64,000 bases of DNA from CAYGUK01 sp964352985. GTDB lineage: Bacteria; Pseudomonadota; Gammaproteobacteria; JAHCLG01. The notes under the pieces are model-generated. The model ran no database searches. It worked only from the letters and a program-made list of their open reading frames with translations, and was not told the origin of the DNA. The position numbers were made by a program, and so were the translations under genes. Where the stretch lies: the NCBI GenBank assembly GCA_964352985.1, contig CAYGUK010000003.1, forward strand, positions 12,421 through 76,420, given 5' to 3'. Below, piece after piece: positions 26,156 through 34,569 of the stretch. Numbering within the stretch: position 1 is the stretch's first letter; each line of letters starts with the position of its first letter.

Positions 26156-27481
26156 CTATTTATATCTAAGGTTGTTGAAATACCAAATCCCATTAAAATA
26201 ATTGATTTTACTTTTATAATTATTTTTGTCTATTAATAGAATGCCTGAAGCTAACCAGGTTGTCAGTAATTGATGAGTTGTATAAATTGCGAATTGTTTT
26301 AATTCCTGATTTGACTTTCGTTGAAGTATTACGCTTTGATTAATTGAGCTTTGTATCTCTTCATAGAAGAGTGATATTAGGAGATTATCAATGACTCTGT
26401 TATCTACATTTAAATAAATTGATAAATTCCATTTTTTCATCCATTCTTCTATAGTCATTATGTTTTTTATATGATGAGATGGATAAATTGATATGTTAAA
26501 TTCAATTACGCCTTTAGGGGTTTGTAAACTTTTAATAGAAAAATATAGAAATGTATTTTTTTGAACAATATTTTTAATGGTATCAAACAAAATGTTATCA
26601 TCACTCAGGCCACTTTCGTATAAATTAATAAGCGTTAATAAAATGTTAAACTGTAGATAATCTAATCGTTCAATAGCTAGATTTAGTTTGCCATTTTTAA
26701 ATAAAATATCATTAAACAGTAAAGTGGAAAAATTTACAGTGAAATAAAAAGAAATATTATTATTAAAAATATTATCCAGGTACTTTAATTTAAAATTAGT
26801 TAATTTGATTAATTCAGGACCGTAAAAAATGCTAGCTATTTCAGTACTAAAATCCATATCAGTTTTGTCCTTGTGTTGATGGGATATATATTCACTATTT
26901 CTTAGAACAATTTCCAAGTTGTTTTCTTTTAATTTCAATGAATCTATAGTTAGCTTCGTTGCAGTTAAATTATTATTAAGCTGAGATTGAAGTTTTATGT
27001 TTTTAACATCGAAATAATTTCCCCCATTCTTTAATGATATAGCATCAATATTTGCTCTTAATCTATAATCACCATTTAAAAGTAATGTGAAATCATTGGT
27101 AATATCTGTGTTTAATAAAGAATGTGTTTTTAATTCATTTTCCAATGCGGGTTTGAAAATCTTTCTTGCTTCACAATATGCGGTAGCAAATAATAGGTTC
27201 TCTTGATTTTTATTAATAATGACAGGGCCATGATAAATAGTGACATTAAAATACAAATTATGTTCAGATTGCGAAGAAAAAAATTGTGAGAGTGAATCAT
27301 TTAAGTTTAATTTTAGTGTAGCTTCAGACTTGAACCAGCCACGTTGATATTCACTCAATTGCAATTGTGGGTATTGTTGAATTAAAGATTGGATTTTATG
27401 ATTTGCAATCAAGCCCATTACCCAAGGTAAAACAAACAATATAACTATTATAGAAAATGTAATGATTAATACGCGCAGCAA
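26156..27481 (-). CDS. DUF945 (YdgA-like) envelope protein
   Basis: A 441-residue protein with one N-terminal membrane anchor (about residues 3-25) and a long predicted beta-rich exported domain. The segment YQRGWFKSEATLKL just after the anchor is the hallmark of the DUF945/YdgA family. The family has no settled biochemical role; members are anchored in the inner membrane facing the periplasm. It is upstream of the ankyrin gene on the same strand with a 76-bp gap, and divergent from the aldehyde dehydrogenase. Confidence 0.75.
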   Translation of the reverse strand: MLRVLIITFSIIVILFVLPWVMGLIANHKIQSLIQQYPQLQLSEYQRGWFKSEATLKLNLNDSLSQFFSSQSEHNLYFNVTIYHGPVIINKNQENLLFATAYCEARKIFKPALENELKTHSLLNTDITNDFTLLLNGDYRLRANIDAISLKNGGNYFDVKNIKLQSQLNNNLTATKLTIDSLKLKENNLEIVLRNSEYISHQHKDKTDMDFSTEIASIFYGPELIKLTNFKLKYLDNIFNNNISFYFTVNFSTLLFNDILFKNGKLNLAIERLDYLQFNILLTLINLYESGLSDDNILFDTIKNIVQKNTFLYFSIKSLQTPKGVIEFNISIYPSHHIKNIMTIEEWMKKWNLSIYLNVDNRVIDNLLISLFYEEIQSSINQSVILQRKSNQELKQFAIYTTHQLLTTWLASGILLIDKNNYKSKINYFNGIWYFNNLRYK

Positions 27482-27794
27482 GAAACATTCCTTACATAAG
27501 ATTACAAAATTAGTTAGGTGTGAAGTGAGACCTAATCTTGCATAGTATAATAAAAGTATAGATCATAAATATAATAATGCATAAAACGCCGATAAAACAC
27601 GCAAAACATATATATAAATATTTTAAAAAGTTATATGCTTGTTTTATGATACGTCAGTTTGTATAGTCGAATAATTAAAACAAAACTTATGTTGATTTAA
27701 ATAGAAATAAATTAATAACCTTATAACTAAGGTGAACGAATAGTTTAATTAGAAGTAGCCTAGTACCCCTTGGATTAATTTAAAGGAAATGCAA
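27482..27794. other. Divergent intergenic region, nothing specific found
   Basis: A 313-bp AT-rich gap between the DUF945 gene (minus) and the aldehyde dehydrogenase gene (plus). It must contain two promoters. I see no hairpin terminator, riboswitch motif or small gene that I would defend. Confidence 0.4.
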
Positions 27795-29162
27795 ATGTCT
27801 ATTCAAACTGTCAACCCCTCTAATGGAAATGTTATCGACACTTATGATGAATACTCACCAGAAAAAGTTCAGGATATTATAACTCAAAATCATAAAGCAT
27901 ATTTAGCTTGGCAAGATGAAACATATCAAACTCGCCGAGAGAAAATGCTTAATCTAGCGAATATTTTACGAAAGAAAAAAGAACATCTCAGCATATTGAT
28001 GGCGAATGAAATGGGTAAACCAATAAAATGGGGAAAAAGTGAGTTAGAAAAATGTGCTCTTGTTTGTGAATATTATGCCGAAAATGCTGAATCGTATTTA
28101 TCACCATATTCGATACAAACAGAAATGCAAAAGAGTTATGTAACATATCAATCATTGGGAAGTATTTTAGCAATCATGCCTTGGAATTTCCCCTTTTGGC
28201 AAGTTTTTCGATTTGCTGCTCCAAACTTAATGGCTGGAAATGCTGTTTTATTAAAACATGCCCCGATCTCTACGGGTACCGGACTTGAAATTGAGCATCT
28301 AATTCTGGAAGCGGGTTTTCCAGATAATCTTTTTAGAACATTAGTCATTTCAGAAAAAGATGTTTCCTATATAATTGAAAATCAACATATTAAAGGAGTC
28401 ACCTTAACAGGAAGTGGTCGCGCAGGAAAATCTGTTGCAGAACAGGCTGGCCGTGCTTTAAAAAAAGTAGTTTTAGAATTAGGTGGAAGCGACCCATATT
28501 TAATCTTAAATGATGCCGATCTTGAAAAAGCTGCAACGGCTTGTGTTTTTTCGAGATTATATAATACTGGCCAAGTTTGTATCGCGGCAAAAAGATTGAT
28601 TGCGGTAAATAAAATCTATGAAGAATTTAAAGAGCTAATTTTGCAAAAAATTAAAAATTATAGCATTGGCGATCCTTTAGATGAAAATACTGATTTAGGA
28701 CCTATTGCTCGAAGAGATCTTAGAGAAGAGATTCAACGTCAAGTTAATATGTCCATGCTACAAGGTGCGAAAGTCATTATGGGAGGTGAACCATGTCCAG
28801 GTTTAGGCTTCTATTATCCAATAACAGTACTCGAAAATGTTTTACCTGGTTGTGAAGCTTTTGATAATGAAATTTTTGGGCCGGTGATTAGCTTAGTCTC
28901 TGCAAAAGATGAAGATGATGCCATAAACCTTGCAAATAAATCGCAATATGGATTAGGCGCCGCAGTTTTCACTAATGATATTAATAAAGGTGAAATAATT
29001 GCTAGAGAAAAAATAAACGCGGGTTGTGTTTTTGTTAATGCTTTTGTAGGTTCAGATCCTAGGCTACCCTTTGGCGGAATAAATGCTTCAGGTTTTGGGC
29101 GCGAGTTAAGTCGTGAAGGAATACATGAGTTTGTGAATATAAAAACTATAGCAATAACTTAA
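27795..29162 (+). CDS. NAD(P)-dependent aldehyde dehydrogenase (succinate-semialdehyde dehydrogenase-like)
   Basis: The family motifs are all present: PWNFPFW with the catalytic Asn131, LELGGSDP with Glu228, and GQVCIAAKR with the nucleophile Cys262; EIFGPVISL lies near the C-terminus. The length of 455 residues and the N-terminus IQTVNPSNGNVIDTY place it with the short Sad/GabD-like succinate-semialdehyde dehydrogenases, but the aldehyde substrate is not certain. I chose the ATG at 27795 rather than 27789 because the AGGA is seven bases upstream of it. It is a single gene, divergent from the DUF945 gene. Confidence 0.88.
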   Translation: MSIQTVNPSNGNVIDTYDEYSPEKVQDIITQNHKAYLAWQDETYQTRREKMLNLANILRKKKEHLSILMANEMGKPIKWGKSELEKCALVCEYYAENAESYLSPYSIQTEMQKSYVTYQSLGSILAIMPWNFPFWQVFRFAAPNLMAGNAVLLKHAPISTGTGLEIEHLILEAGFPDNLFRTLVISEKDVSYIIENQHIKGVTLTGSGRAGKSVAEQAGRALKKVVLELGGSDPYLILNDADLEKAATACVFSRLYNTGQVCIAAKRLIAVNKIYEEFKELILQKIKNYSIGDPLDENTDLGPIARRDLREEIQRQVNMSMLQGAKVIMGGEPCPGLGFYYPITVLENVLPGCEAFDNEIFGPVISLVSAKDEDDAINLANKSQYGLGAAVFTNDINKGEIIAREKINAGCVFVNAFVGSDPRLPFGGINASGFGRELSREGIHEFVNIKTIAIT

Positions 29163-29295
29163 CTTTTTAATTCCTGAATTGTATTTTATAAATTCACGGT
29201 ATTGATCTTGGTATGAGATTATATTAGACCTTTTATTGGACCTAAATCGATTGATTTGTTTTCCCTTCAATCAATTCAGCATCGATTTACGTATT

Positions 29296-29763
29296 CTAAG
29301 CGATAGGGGTTTCTACTTTTAAATAACTACCATCAGAAAATATTAATGTTAATGGTATGACTTCCCCTTTTAATAATTGTTTTTTAAGACCTATTAACAT
29401 AACGTGAAATCCACCTTCATTTAAATTTGTATCATGATGAGGAGTAATTGTTATCATTTTAACTGCTTTCATTTTTTCAATATTATTTTTTATACTCAAG
29501 GTAAGATGCAATTGGACATCTTGTGCAATCGGTGAAGTTGCAGCAACTAAAGTATGGGGTAATTTGCCATTATTAACAATATTCATAAAAATTTCAGTTG
29601 ATGATTGATTTTTATTACTTGGTTTGACATGTGGCAAAGTAATTTGCATTACATGAGAAGCCAATTCATTAGAATGGTTGAATTCATATTGTGTTTTATT
29701 AATAGCATAACTTAGGGTTAAACAAAAAAAGAATGCGAATAGAATAGCTGTGAGTAATTTCAT
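29296..29763 (-). CDS. PCu(A)C-type periplasmic copper chaperone
   Basis: The protein starts with a signal peptide (KLLTAILFAFFFCLTLSYA) and has the copper ligands of the PCu(A)C fold in order: a His in VQLHLTL, a Met in EKMKAV and the HxM pair in GGFHVMLIGL. Such proteins deliver Cu(I) to the CuA site of cytochrome oxidase. The open frame extends to 29796, but the ATG at 29763 follows AAGGAG perfectly and yields a clean signal peptide. It is 56 bp downstream of the Bcr/CflA-type transporter on the same strand. Confidence 0.82.
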   Translation of the reverse strand: MKLLTAILFAFFFCLTLSYAINKTQYEFNHSNELASHVMQITLPHVKPSNKNQSSTEIFMNIVNNGKLPHTLVAATSPIAQDVQLHLTLSIKNNIEKMKAVKMITITPHHDTNLNEGGFHVMLIGLKKQLLKGEVIPLTLIFSDGSYLKVETPIA

Positions 29764-29819
29764 TTTAGCTCTCCTTGCGGTTTGAAAAAGTCTCATTTAA
29801 GTTTTATTTTACTCTTCAA

Positions 29820-31043
29820 TCAAGCTGCAGCATAGTATTTATTGTTTGAAGAATTTTGAAATTTAATAATCAATAATGACAGGAGTGCAAGTAAAGAAAT
29901 AATACTTAATATAGTGGCAAGTCCCAACATGTCATGCCATCTTGAAACAGAAAGGAAATAAGTAAAAAAGAACCCACCTAAAATTTGGATACTTCCATAA
30001 ATTGCACCCGCCATTCCGGCTCTAACAGTAAATGGTGAAAGGGCATTAGCTAATACATTTCCAAAAACTAAAGATGTGCCGGTAGAAATTATTATGGTTG
30101 GAAAGATCATGCTATAAATAGTATCGACCTTGATTAAAGCTAAAAATAACATTGTAAAACTTGAAATGGTAATTATGCTTAAACCAAAAATTATTAATAT
30201 TATGGGAATATAATATTTCAGTAAAAATGCATTGAGAAAACGACCTAAAAAATTTGAACCAGTTATCAAAAGCGCAAACCATCCAAAATCAATGGGGGAA
30301 AATTTAAGTTGAGAAATTATAATAAAAGGACTAATTGTATAATAAACAATAAGCGTGCTAAAACATAAACTACTTATTAAACTAAATAATACTAATGTAT
30401 TATTCGTTAATAATGAATGATAATCTTTTATAATTTTTTTAAAATTAAATGAGACTTTGTTTTTATCTAATAATGTTTCTGGTAAAAACTTCCAACAAAC
30501 GATTGTTAAACTAAAAAATAATAAAGTCAATAATAGAAAGTTATATCGCCAACCTAAATAGCTTTGAATATAACCACCAATAGCTGGCGCAATTGCGGGC
30601 GCAACCGAAATTCCAATACCCACATATGAGCCAAACTTGGCTAGCTGTTGTCCTTTGAATAAATCACGAGATATTGTTCTCGTGAGCGACAGCATAGCAC
30701 CACATCCCATACCTTGGATAAAGCGGCCAAAATAAAATAACTCTATGGTATTTGAAAAGAAACAGATGATACTCGCAAAGAAACTAATTATAAGCCCCAT
30801 GATTATTATTTTACGGCGACCAAAGCTATCTGAAACTGGGCCATAAATAAGTTGGGAAATCGCAAGTGATATTAGATAAATAGAAATAGTGAGTTGAACG
30901 GCTGTTGTTGAAGTATTGAACTCGTGTTTAATGGTTGGAAGTGATGAGACATAAAGATCTGAAGTAAACACACCGCCCATTGCGAGCAAAACAATTAGAA
31001 ATAGAATCAATTTCGTATTTGAGGCATGATTTTTCTTTTTCAT
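29820..31043 (-). CDS. Bcr/CflA-family drug efflux transporter
   Basis: A major facilitator with 12 membrane helices. Early on it has FTSDLYVSSLPTIKHEF, then LIYGPVSDSFGRRKIII, both characteristic of the Bcr/CflA subgroup, and helix 4 has GRFIQGMGCGAML. These pumps export antibiotics such as bicyclomycin, chloramphenicol or sulfonamides, or small metabolites; the substrate here is not known. It is divergent from a TetR regulator across a 137-bp gap with an inverted repeat, a common arrangement for a repressed pump. Confidence 0.88.
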   Translation of the reverse strand: MKKKNHASNTKLILFLIVLLAMGGVFTSDLYVSSLPTIKHEFNTSTTAVQLTISIYLISLAISQLIYGPVSDSFGRRKIIIMGLIISFFASIICFFSNTIELFYFGRFIQGMGCGAMLSLTRTISRDLFKGQQLAKFGSYVGIGISVAPAIAPAIGGYIQSYLGWRYNFLLLTLLFFSLTIVCWKFLPETLLDKNKVSFNFKKIIKDYHSLLTNNTLVLFSLISSLCFSTLIVYYTISPFIIISQLKFSPIDFGWFALLITGSNFLGRFLNAFLLKYYIPIILIIFGLSIITISSFTMLFLALIKVDTIYSMIFPTIIISTGTSLVFGNVLANALSPFTVRAGMAGAIYGSIQILGGFFFTYFLSVSRWHDMLGLATILSIISLLALLSLLIIKFQNSSNNKYYAAA

Positions 31044-31130
31044 GATACCGCCCAGTTAGAAAGAGTAAGTGTGATTGTACTCTTAATTGATTGAACATTC
31101 AATTATTATGAATTTTATTAAAAGTTTGAT

Positions 31131-31153
31131 ATACTTACAAGTGTAGTAAGTAT
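31131..31153. promoter_or_regulatory. Candidate TetR operator
   Basis: ATACTTAC at 31131-31138 and GTAAGTAT at 31146-31153 are perfect inverted arms separated by seven bases, a size typical of TetR operators. The site lies 27 bp before the tetR-type gene and 87 bp before the divergent transporter gene. A second palindrome, AATTGA and TCAATT, is at 31085-31104. Confidence 0.55.
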
Positions 31154-31180
31154 TGCAAATCATTATTTGGAGCAAGAAAA

Positions 31181-31831
31181 ATGGCAGAAAATGATAATTC
31201 TGGTAAAAAGCGACCCTCAGCAGATCCAACACGCTCGAAAATTCTAGCTGTTTCACAAAAACTCTTCGCTAAAAAAGGGTTTGCCGGCACATCTATAAGT
31301 GATATTGCAACTAAAGCTAATATTAATCAAAGTCTTATTTATCACCATTTCGGCTCAAAGCAAGCCCTTTGGCGTTTAGTTAAACAGAACTTACTTGAAA
31401 ACTACTTTTGTGTGAATGATATTAGTTTTTCTGAGTGGTTAGGGGCTAATTCTGCTCGTGAATTTATTCAACACTACATTACAGTACGTTTTAAATTTTA
31501 TGAAAAAAATCCTGATGTTCAGCGCATGATTAATTGGCAACGTCTTGAACCAAATCAAGAAGAATTAAAAGGTGTAAAACAAGATGATATCGAGAGACTT
31601 TGCCAAAAGATCAAAGATTTCCAAGATAAAGGCGAATTAACTTCTGACTGTGAACCCGAGCTTATTCTTGTACTATTGTCCACCACAGCTATTAGTTTAT
31701 TTTCAAATTTGTGGTGTGTGATGCATGATCGTAATGAAAATGAGCAAGCGAAGCTAAGAAATCAATATTTAACACTAATCATTAATAGTTTAACTGATGG
31801 ATTGGCTACCAAGAAGTCGGAAATAGACTAA
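31181..31831 (+). CDS. TetR-family transcriptional repressor
   Basis: The N-terminal 65 residues form a typical TetR DNA-binding domain: TRSKILAVSQKLFAKKGF, TSISDIATKANINQSLIYHH and FGSKQALW. The C-terminal two thirds is a helical ligand-binding and dimerisation region without recognisable specificity. A GGAG lies ten bases before the ATG. It is divergent from the Bcr/CflA pump with a palindrome in between, so it probably controls both genes; the inducer is unknown. Confidence 0.88.
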   Translation: MAENDNSGKKRPSADPTRSKILAVSQKLFAKKGFAGTSISDIATKANINQSLIYHHFGSKQALWRLVKQNLLENYFCVNDISFSEWLGANSAREFIQHYITVRFKFYEKNPDVQRMINWQRLEPNQEELKGVKQDDIERLCQKIKDFQDKGELTSDCEPELILVLLSTTAISLFSNLWCVMHDRNENEQAKLRNQYLTLIINSLTDGLATKKSEID

Positions 31832-31874
31832 AATATAAGAAAGTAAGCTATCTAAAGGAAGAGTAAGTCTCGAT

Positions 31875-32444
31875 ATGCGATTTATTTTATTAATACCAAT
31901 ATTATTATTTTCAGTTATTGTTTATGCGACAGATAGCCAAGATCCCAATCTAATTTCAATAAGATTTGGGACACTGATTTCTGATTTAACGATTGAAATT
32001 CAATATAAGAGTACCAGTGGTTCAGTTAGACAAGAATCAATTGAATTAACTAAAGGAAAAACAGTACTAAAAAATTATTCCATTCTTGCCGATCCTGTAC
32101 GTGAACTCAAAGTCATTAGGATTTTCGATAAAAAAAATAATATAGATACTACAGATATTGTTTGTGAACCGACTTTTAAAGAAAATAATAGATTTACAAC
32201 TGATGAAAATAATACAAACAAAGGAAATTCAACTATTCATTCACAGAATATTGAATTACCTAAAGATGTTGAGATAAAAGTTTATGGAAACAAAAAAAAT
32301 AAACCTTTATACACAAGACCTGTAAAACAAAAGCCTAACTCAACAAATATCGTTAAACCAAAAAATAAAGATGAATATCAAATCGTCATAGTTCGGGATG
32401 GTAGTTTTGGTGTTACACGTTATGGATGTATCGTAACGCACTAA
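31875..32444 (+). CDS. Secreted protein of unknown function
   Basis: A 189-residue protein with a clear signal peptide (RFILLIPILLFSVIVYA, cleavage near residue 18) and a polar, asparagine- and lysine-rich mature part. I recognise no domain. One Cys occurs mid-protein and one near the C-terminus (RYGCIVTH), so a disulfide is possible. AAGGAAGAG lies upstream, although the spacing is long. It is 43 bp after the tetR-type gene on the same strand and converges on the next operon. Confidence 0.6.
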   Translation: MRFILLIPILLFSVIVYATDSQDPNLISIRFGTLISDLTIEIQYKSTSGSVRQESIELTKGKTVLKNYSILADPVRELKVIRIFDKKNNIDTTDIVCEPTFKENNRFTTDENNTNKGNSTIHSQNIELPKDVEIKVYGNKKNKPLYTRPVKQKPNSTNIVKPKNKDEYQIVIVRDGSFGVTRYGCIVTH

Positions 32445-32448
32445 TGTA

Positions 32449-32886
32449 TTATTTGGGTGCCACACCCTGATGAATAGTGGCGTCGCCTTCATTCCAGAGA
32501 ACAGTTTGTTTGATTCTATTTATTTTCCATGATTTATTAATTCTGATTAAATAAAAGTTATAAATTGCATGCGTATTAAAAATTTGATTAAGTTCATTTT
32601 TTCTAAAAATAATAGCATTTAATTGACAGTGTGCTGTATCTTTATTAATTGTGATGTCCAAATTTGAAAATAAATGCTGTGTTTTTAAATGATTAAGCGA
32701 TTGCTGTCTTAACTTAACATATTCAACATTACTGATAAAATCAATTTTCCCACGCAGATCTTGATAATCACATTCTACGACATCATCCAATGTATTTTGT
32801 AGATCAGTCCAATTTTTTAAGTCAAAACTATTAGCAAATTTTGATAAAGTATTAGAGATATCAGAATTTAATTGATGATTATCCAC
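32449..32886 (-). CDS. SnoaL/NTF2-like fold protein
   Basis: A 145-residue protein with the pattern of NTF2-like proteins: an N-terminal helix (LSKFANSFDLKNWTDLQN) followed by LDDVVECDY and a run of beta strands ending in WKINRIKQTVLWNEGD. Such folds serve as isomerases, cyclases or binding proteins; nothing here fixes the activity. It overlaps the VOC-type gene by 8 bp, so the two are probably translated together. Confidence 0.6.
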   Translation of the reverse strand: MDNHQLNSDISNTLSKFANSFDLKNWTDLQNTLDDVVECDYQDLRGKIDFISNVEYVKLRQQSLNHLKTQHLFSNLDITINKDTAHCQLNAIIFRKNELNQIFNTHAIYNFYLIRINKSWKINRIKQTVLWNEGDATIHQGVAPK

Positions 32887-33313
32887 GGTATTGTTTCACT
32901 CTACTTTGCATTTCACTATCAGATAAATCTTCTTTATGTGTTGCAATCCACCACTGATTGCCTGCAGGATCTTTTATACCTGCATTTCGATCCCCATAAA
33001 ATTGATCGCAAGGTTGTAGAATTGATATACCGCCAGCTGCTATTGCAGTTTGATATGTTTTATCAGTATTTTCAGTATAAACATATAACATCGTTGTATT
33101 TGGTTTAGTAGAATCTCTAGCATCAGCTATCATAACAATACAATTGAATAAACGTAATTCGGCATTCATTATTTTATGATCATACTCGTGACAAGTAATT
33201 AATTTTGCATCAAATGCTTGTTGTAAAAAAGTAATAAGACTTTTGGCATCATCAGTAATTAAATAAGGAATAATTTGTTGATAACCCTCAGGAATAGGAT
33301 TGATTGAATTCAT
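32879..33313 (-). CDS. VOC/PhnB-like glyoxalase-fold protein
   Basis: The protein has the paired beta-alpha-beta-beta-beta layout of the vicinal oxygen chelate fold, with a late FYGDRNAGIKDPAGNQWWIA segment that is typical of PhnB-like members (dimethylmenaquinone methyltransferase-like or bleomycin-resistance-like). The first ATG (33316) and the second (33313) both follow GGAG; the second has the better spacing. It overlaps the downstream NTF2-like gene and directly follows the small membrane protein gene, making a three-gene unit. The reaction is unknown. Confidence 0.75.
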   Translation of the reverse strand: MNSINPIPEGYQQIIPYLITDDAKSLITFLQQAFDAKLITCHEYDHKIMNAELRLFNCIVMIADARDSTKPNTTMLYVYTENTDKTYQTAIAAGGISILQPCDQFYGDRNAGIKDPAGNQWWIATHKEDLSDSEMQSRVKQYRG

Positions 33314-33316
33314 CAT

Positions 33317-33859
33317 TTAATCTCCATTACAAATTTTAAGTATGTTTGATTTTAATCCTTGAATGTCTAAACTTCGACTCTTTGATAACTGTAATTTCTG
33401 TTTAAATGATTTATCGGTTAATTTTTTTTCAGATTCGCCAATTTTTATCCACAGATTTTCGAGTTCTGTAAAACTAATCTTATTTGATCGTGTTAAGAGT
33501 GTTTTTGTGTCAGTTTGAATAATAGGATATTTTTTGCAAGCATGTTCAAGCCAAAAGTAATCCATTATATTGATTTCTGCAGATAATTTGGAGCTCTGAT
33601 ATAAAGTACGAACATTTTTTGGTTTGCGACTTAAAAATATAGACGCGAGGAAACCAAAACCAGAAATAACATACCAAAAGTTTTGACTTTGTTTAAATTG
33701 TATTAACATGTATAGCGAAAATGAAAGACCAAATAAACCCACTATTAAAAAAATAATAGCAAATGTTAATTTAGTTAACCGGTTTTCTTTTACTGACTTT
33801 GCAAGATCTAGCACATAAAAATTTTGATTTGGATTTTTAATAGAATTTAACCTTGACAT
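33317..33859 (-). CDS. Two-helix membrane protein of unknown function
   Basis: A 180-residue protein with two adjacent hydrophobic segments (about residues 30-52 and 61-77) and a polar C-terminal domain rich in lysine and serine. I recognise no family. It is the first gene of the three-gene unit with the VOC- and NTF2-like genes: its TAA stop is followed at once by their ATG. This suggests a shared promoter in the region to the right. Confidence 0.55.
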   Translation of the reverse strand: MSRLNSIKNPNQNFYVLDLAKSVKENRLTKLTFAIIFLIVGLFGLSFSLYMLIQFKQSQNFWYVISGFGFLASIFLSRKPKNVRTLYQSSKLSAEINIMDYFWLEHACKKYPIIQTDTKTLLTRSNKISFTELENLWIKIGESEKKLTDKSFKQKLQLSKSRSLDIQGLKSNILKICNGD

Positions 33860-33994
33860 ATTATAACACCATATTGTTTGTTCATATTATTTTAATCTAT
33901 TTATCTAAATGATAACAATAGACAATATATCAAGTTGTTGATAATAATATAAATAAAATTTAAAGAAAGAATACAAAATATCGCCAATTTTCCG

Positions 33995-34023
33995 CACAAA
34001 AAAAATTTTTAATTTTTTTTGTG
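33995..34023. repeat. A/T-tract palindrome upstream of the 6S RNA promoter
   Basis: CACAAAAAAAA (33995-34005) and its exact inverted copy TTTTTTTTGTG (34013-34023) flank a seven-base spacer. It lies 53 bp upstream of the -35 element of the RNA gene. Phased A-tracts of this type bend DNA and could act as an activating upstream element, or as a weak terminator for either direction. Confidence 0.55.
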
Positions 34024-34075
34024 AATATCTACATATACTTAGAGTGTAAATTGAATTTTTCTGAAATTTCAAGTC

Positions 34076-34103
34076 TTGAATTTATCAATGCATATATTAA
34101 AAT
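34076..34103 (+). promoter_or_regulatory. Putative sigma-70 promoter of 6S RNA
   Basis: TTGAAT (34076-34081) and TAAAAT (34098-34103) are separated by 16 bp, and transcription would start near 34110, exactly where the closing stem of the RNA begins. Confidence 0.6.
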
Positions 34104-34110
34104 GTAATCG

Positions 34111-34294
34111 TGTTTTCGCTAAAGTCTATTCATTCTGAGCCGAATGAATCTGACTCAGGCGGCTACAAATTGCGCTGTGAGCAAGCCTTGAATTATTATT
34201 TCTTTAGTAATTAAGTAGGAAGCCTAATGCGTTGTTCCATGTGCTGCCCACCTAGTAAAAATACTGGGTTCAGTAATGCAGCTTTGCGAAAACA
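34111..34294 (+). ncRNA. ssrS: 6S RNA
   Basis: A 184-base RNA, the same length as the E. coli 6S RNA, which binds the sigma-70 holoenzyme and represses transcription in stationary phase. The ends pair: TGTTTTCGC (34111-34119) with GCGAAAACA (34286-34294), then AAAG with CTTT. Inside, blocks shared with E. coli 6S appear in the same order: CTGAGCCGA, a TGAGCA element, GAAGCCT, and CACCT followed by GGTTCA. The gene has its own promoter and a strong terminator just downstream. I find this convincing although the match is by eye and the central bubble was not folded by program. Confidence 0.85.
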
Positions 34295-34296
34295 CT

Positions 34297-34330
34297 TAAA
34301 AAAACCCACTTTTTAAAAGTGGGTTTTTTT
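34297..34330 (+). terminator. Intrinsic terminator of 6S RNA
   Basis: A stem of ACCCACTTTT paired with AAAAGTGGGT, with a one-base loop region at its tip, is followed by a run of T. It ends the RNA gene and insulates it from the riboswitch immediately after. Confidence 0.9.
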
Positions 34331-34352
34331 ATGGATTTTTAAACAGTTTTTT

Positions 34353-34490
34353 AGTAATGTTCGTTCCCTAGGTTTTCAGGGAAGTTCGGTGAAAGTCCGA
34401 CGCTGCCCCCGCAACGGTAAATATTGGAATATTACAGCTCATTTAAGATAAATACTAGAAATATCAATATAAGCCCGATTACTGAATGCT
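34353..34490 (+). promoter_or_regulatory. Cobalamin (B12) riboswitch
   Basis: The core holds the diagnostic segments GGTGAAAGTCCGACGCTGCC and CCCGCAACGGTAA (34388-34420) and a late AAGCCCGATTACTGAATGC (34471-34489). The outer stem P1 pairs AGTAAT (34353-34358) with ATTACT (34478-34483). Adenosylcobalamin binding normally lowers expression of the downstream gene, here a BtuB-like receptor whose ATG is 80 bp further on. The region between (34491-34569) contains GC-richer bases that could be the switching or ribosome-site-hiding element. Confidence 0.95.
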
Positions 34491-34569
34491 TAGAAATTTA
34501 CGTGTATGTTGCGGTGGGCTGCAGGTAAAAGCTCACTATTACCCATCGTTTTTTATTAAAGGAATATTA

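Noticed and set aside
29200..29290. Imperfect inverted repeat around ATCGATT after the aldehyde dehydrogenase gene
   Set aside because: The arms are interrupted by several unpaired bases and there is no T run, so it is not a clear terminator.
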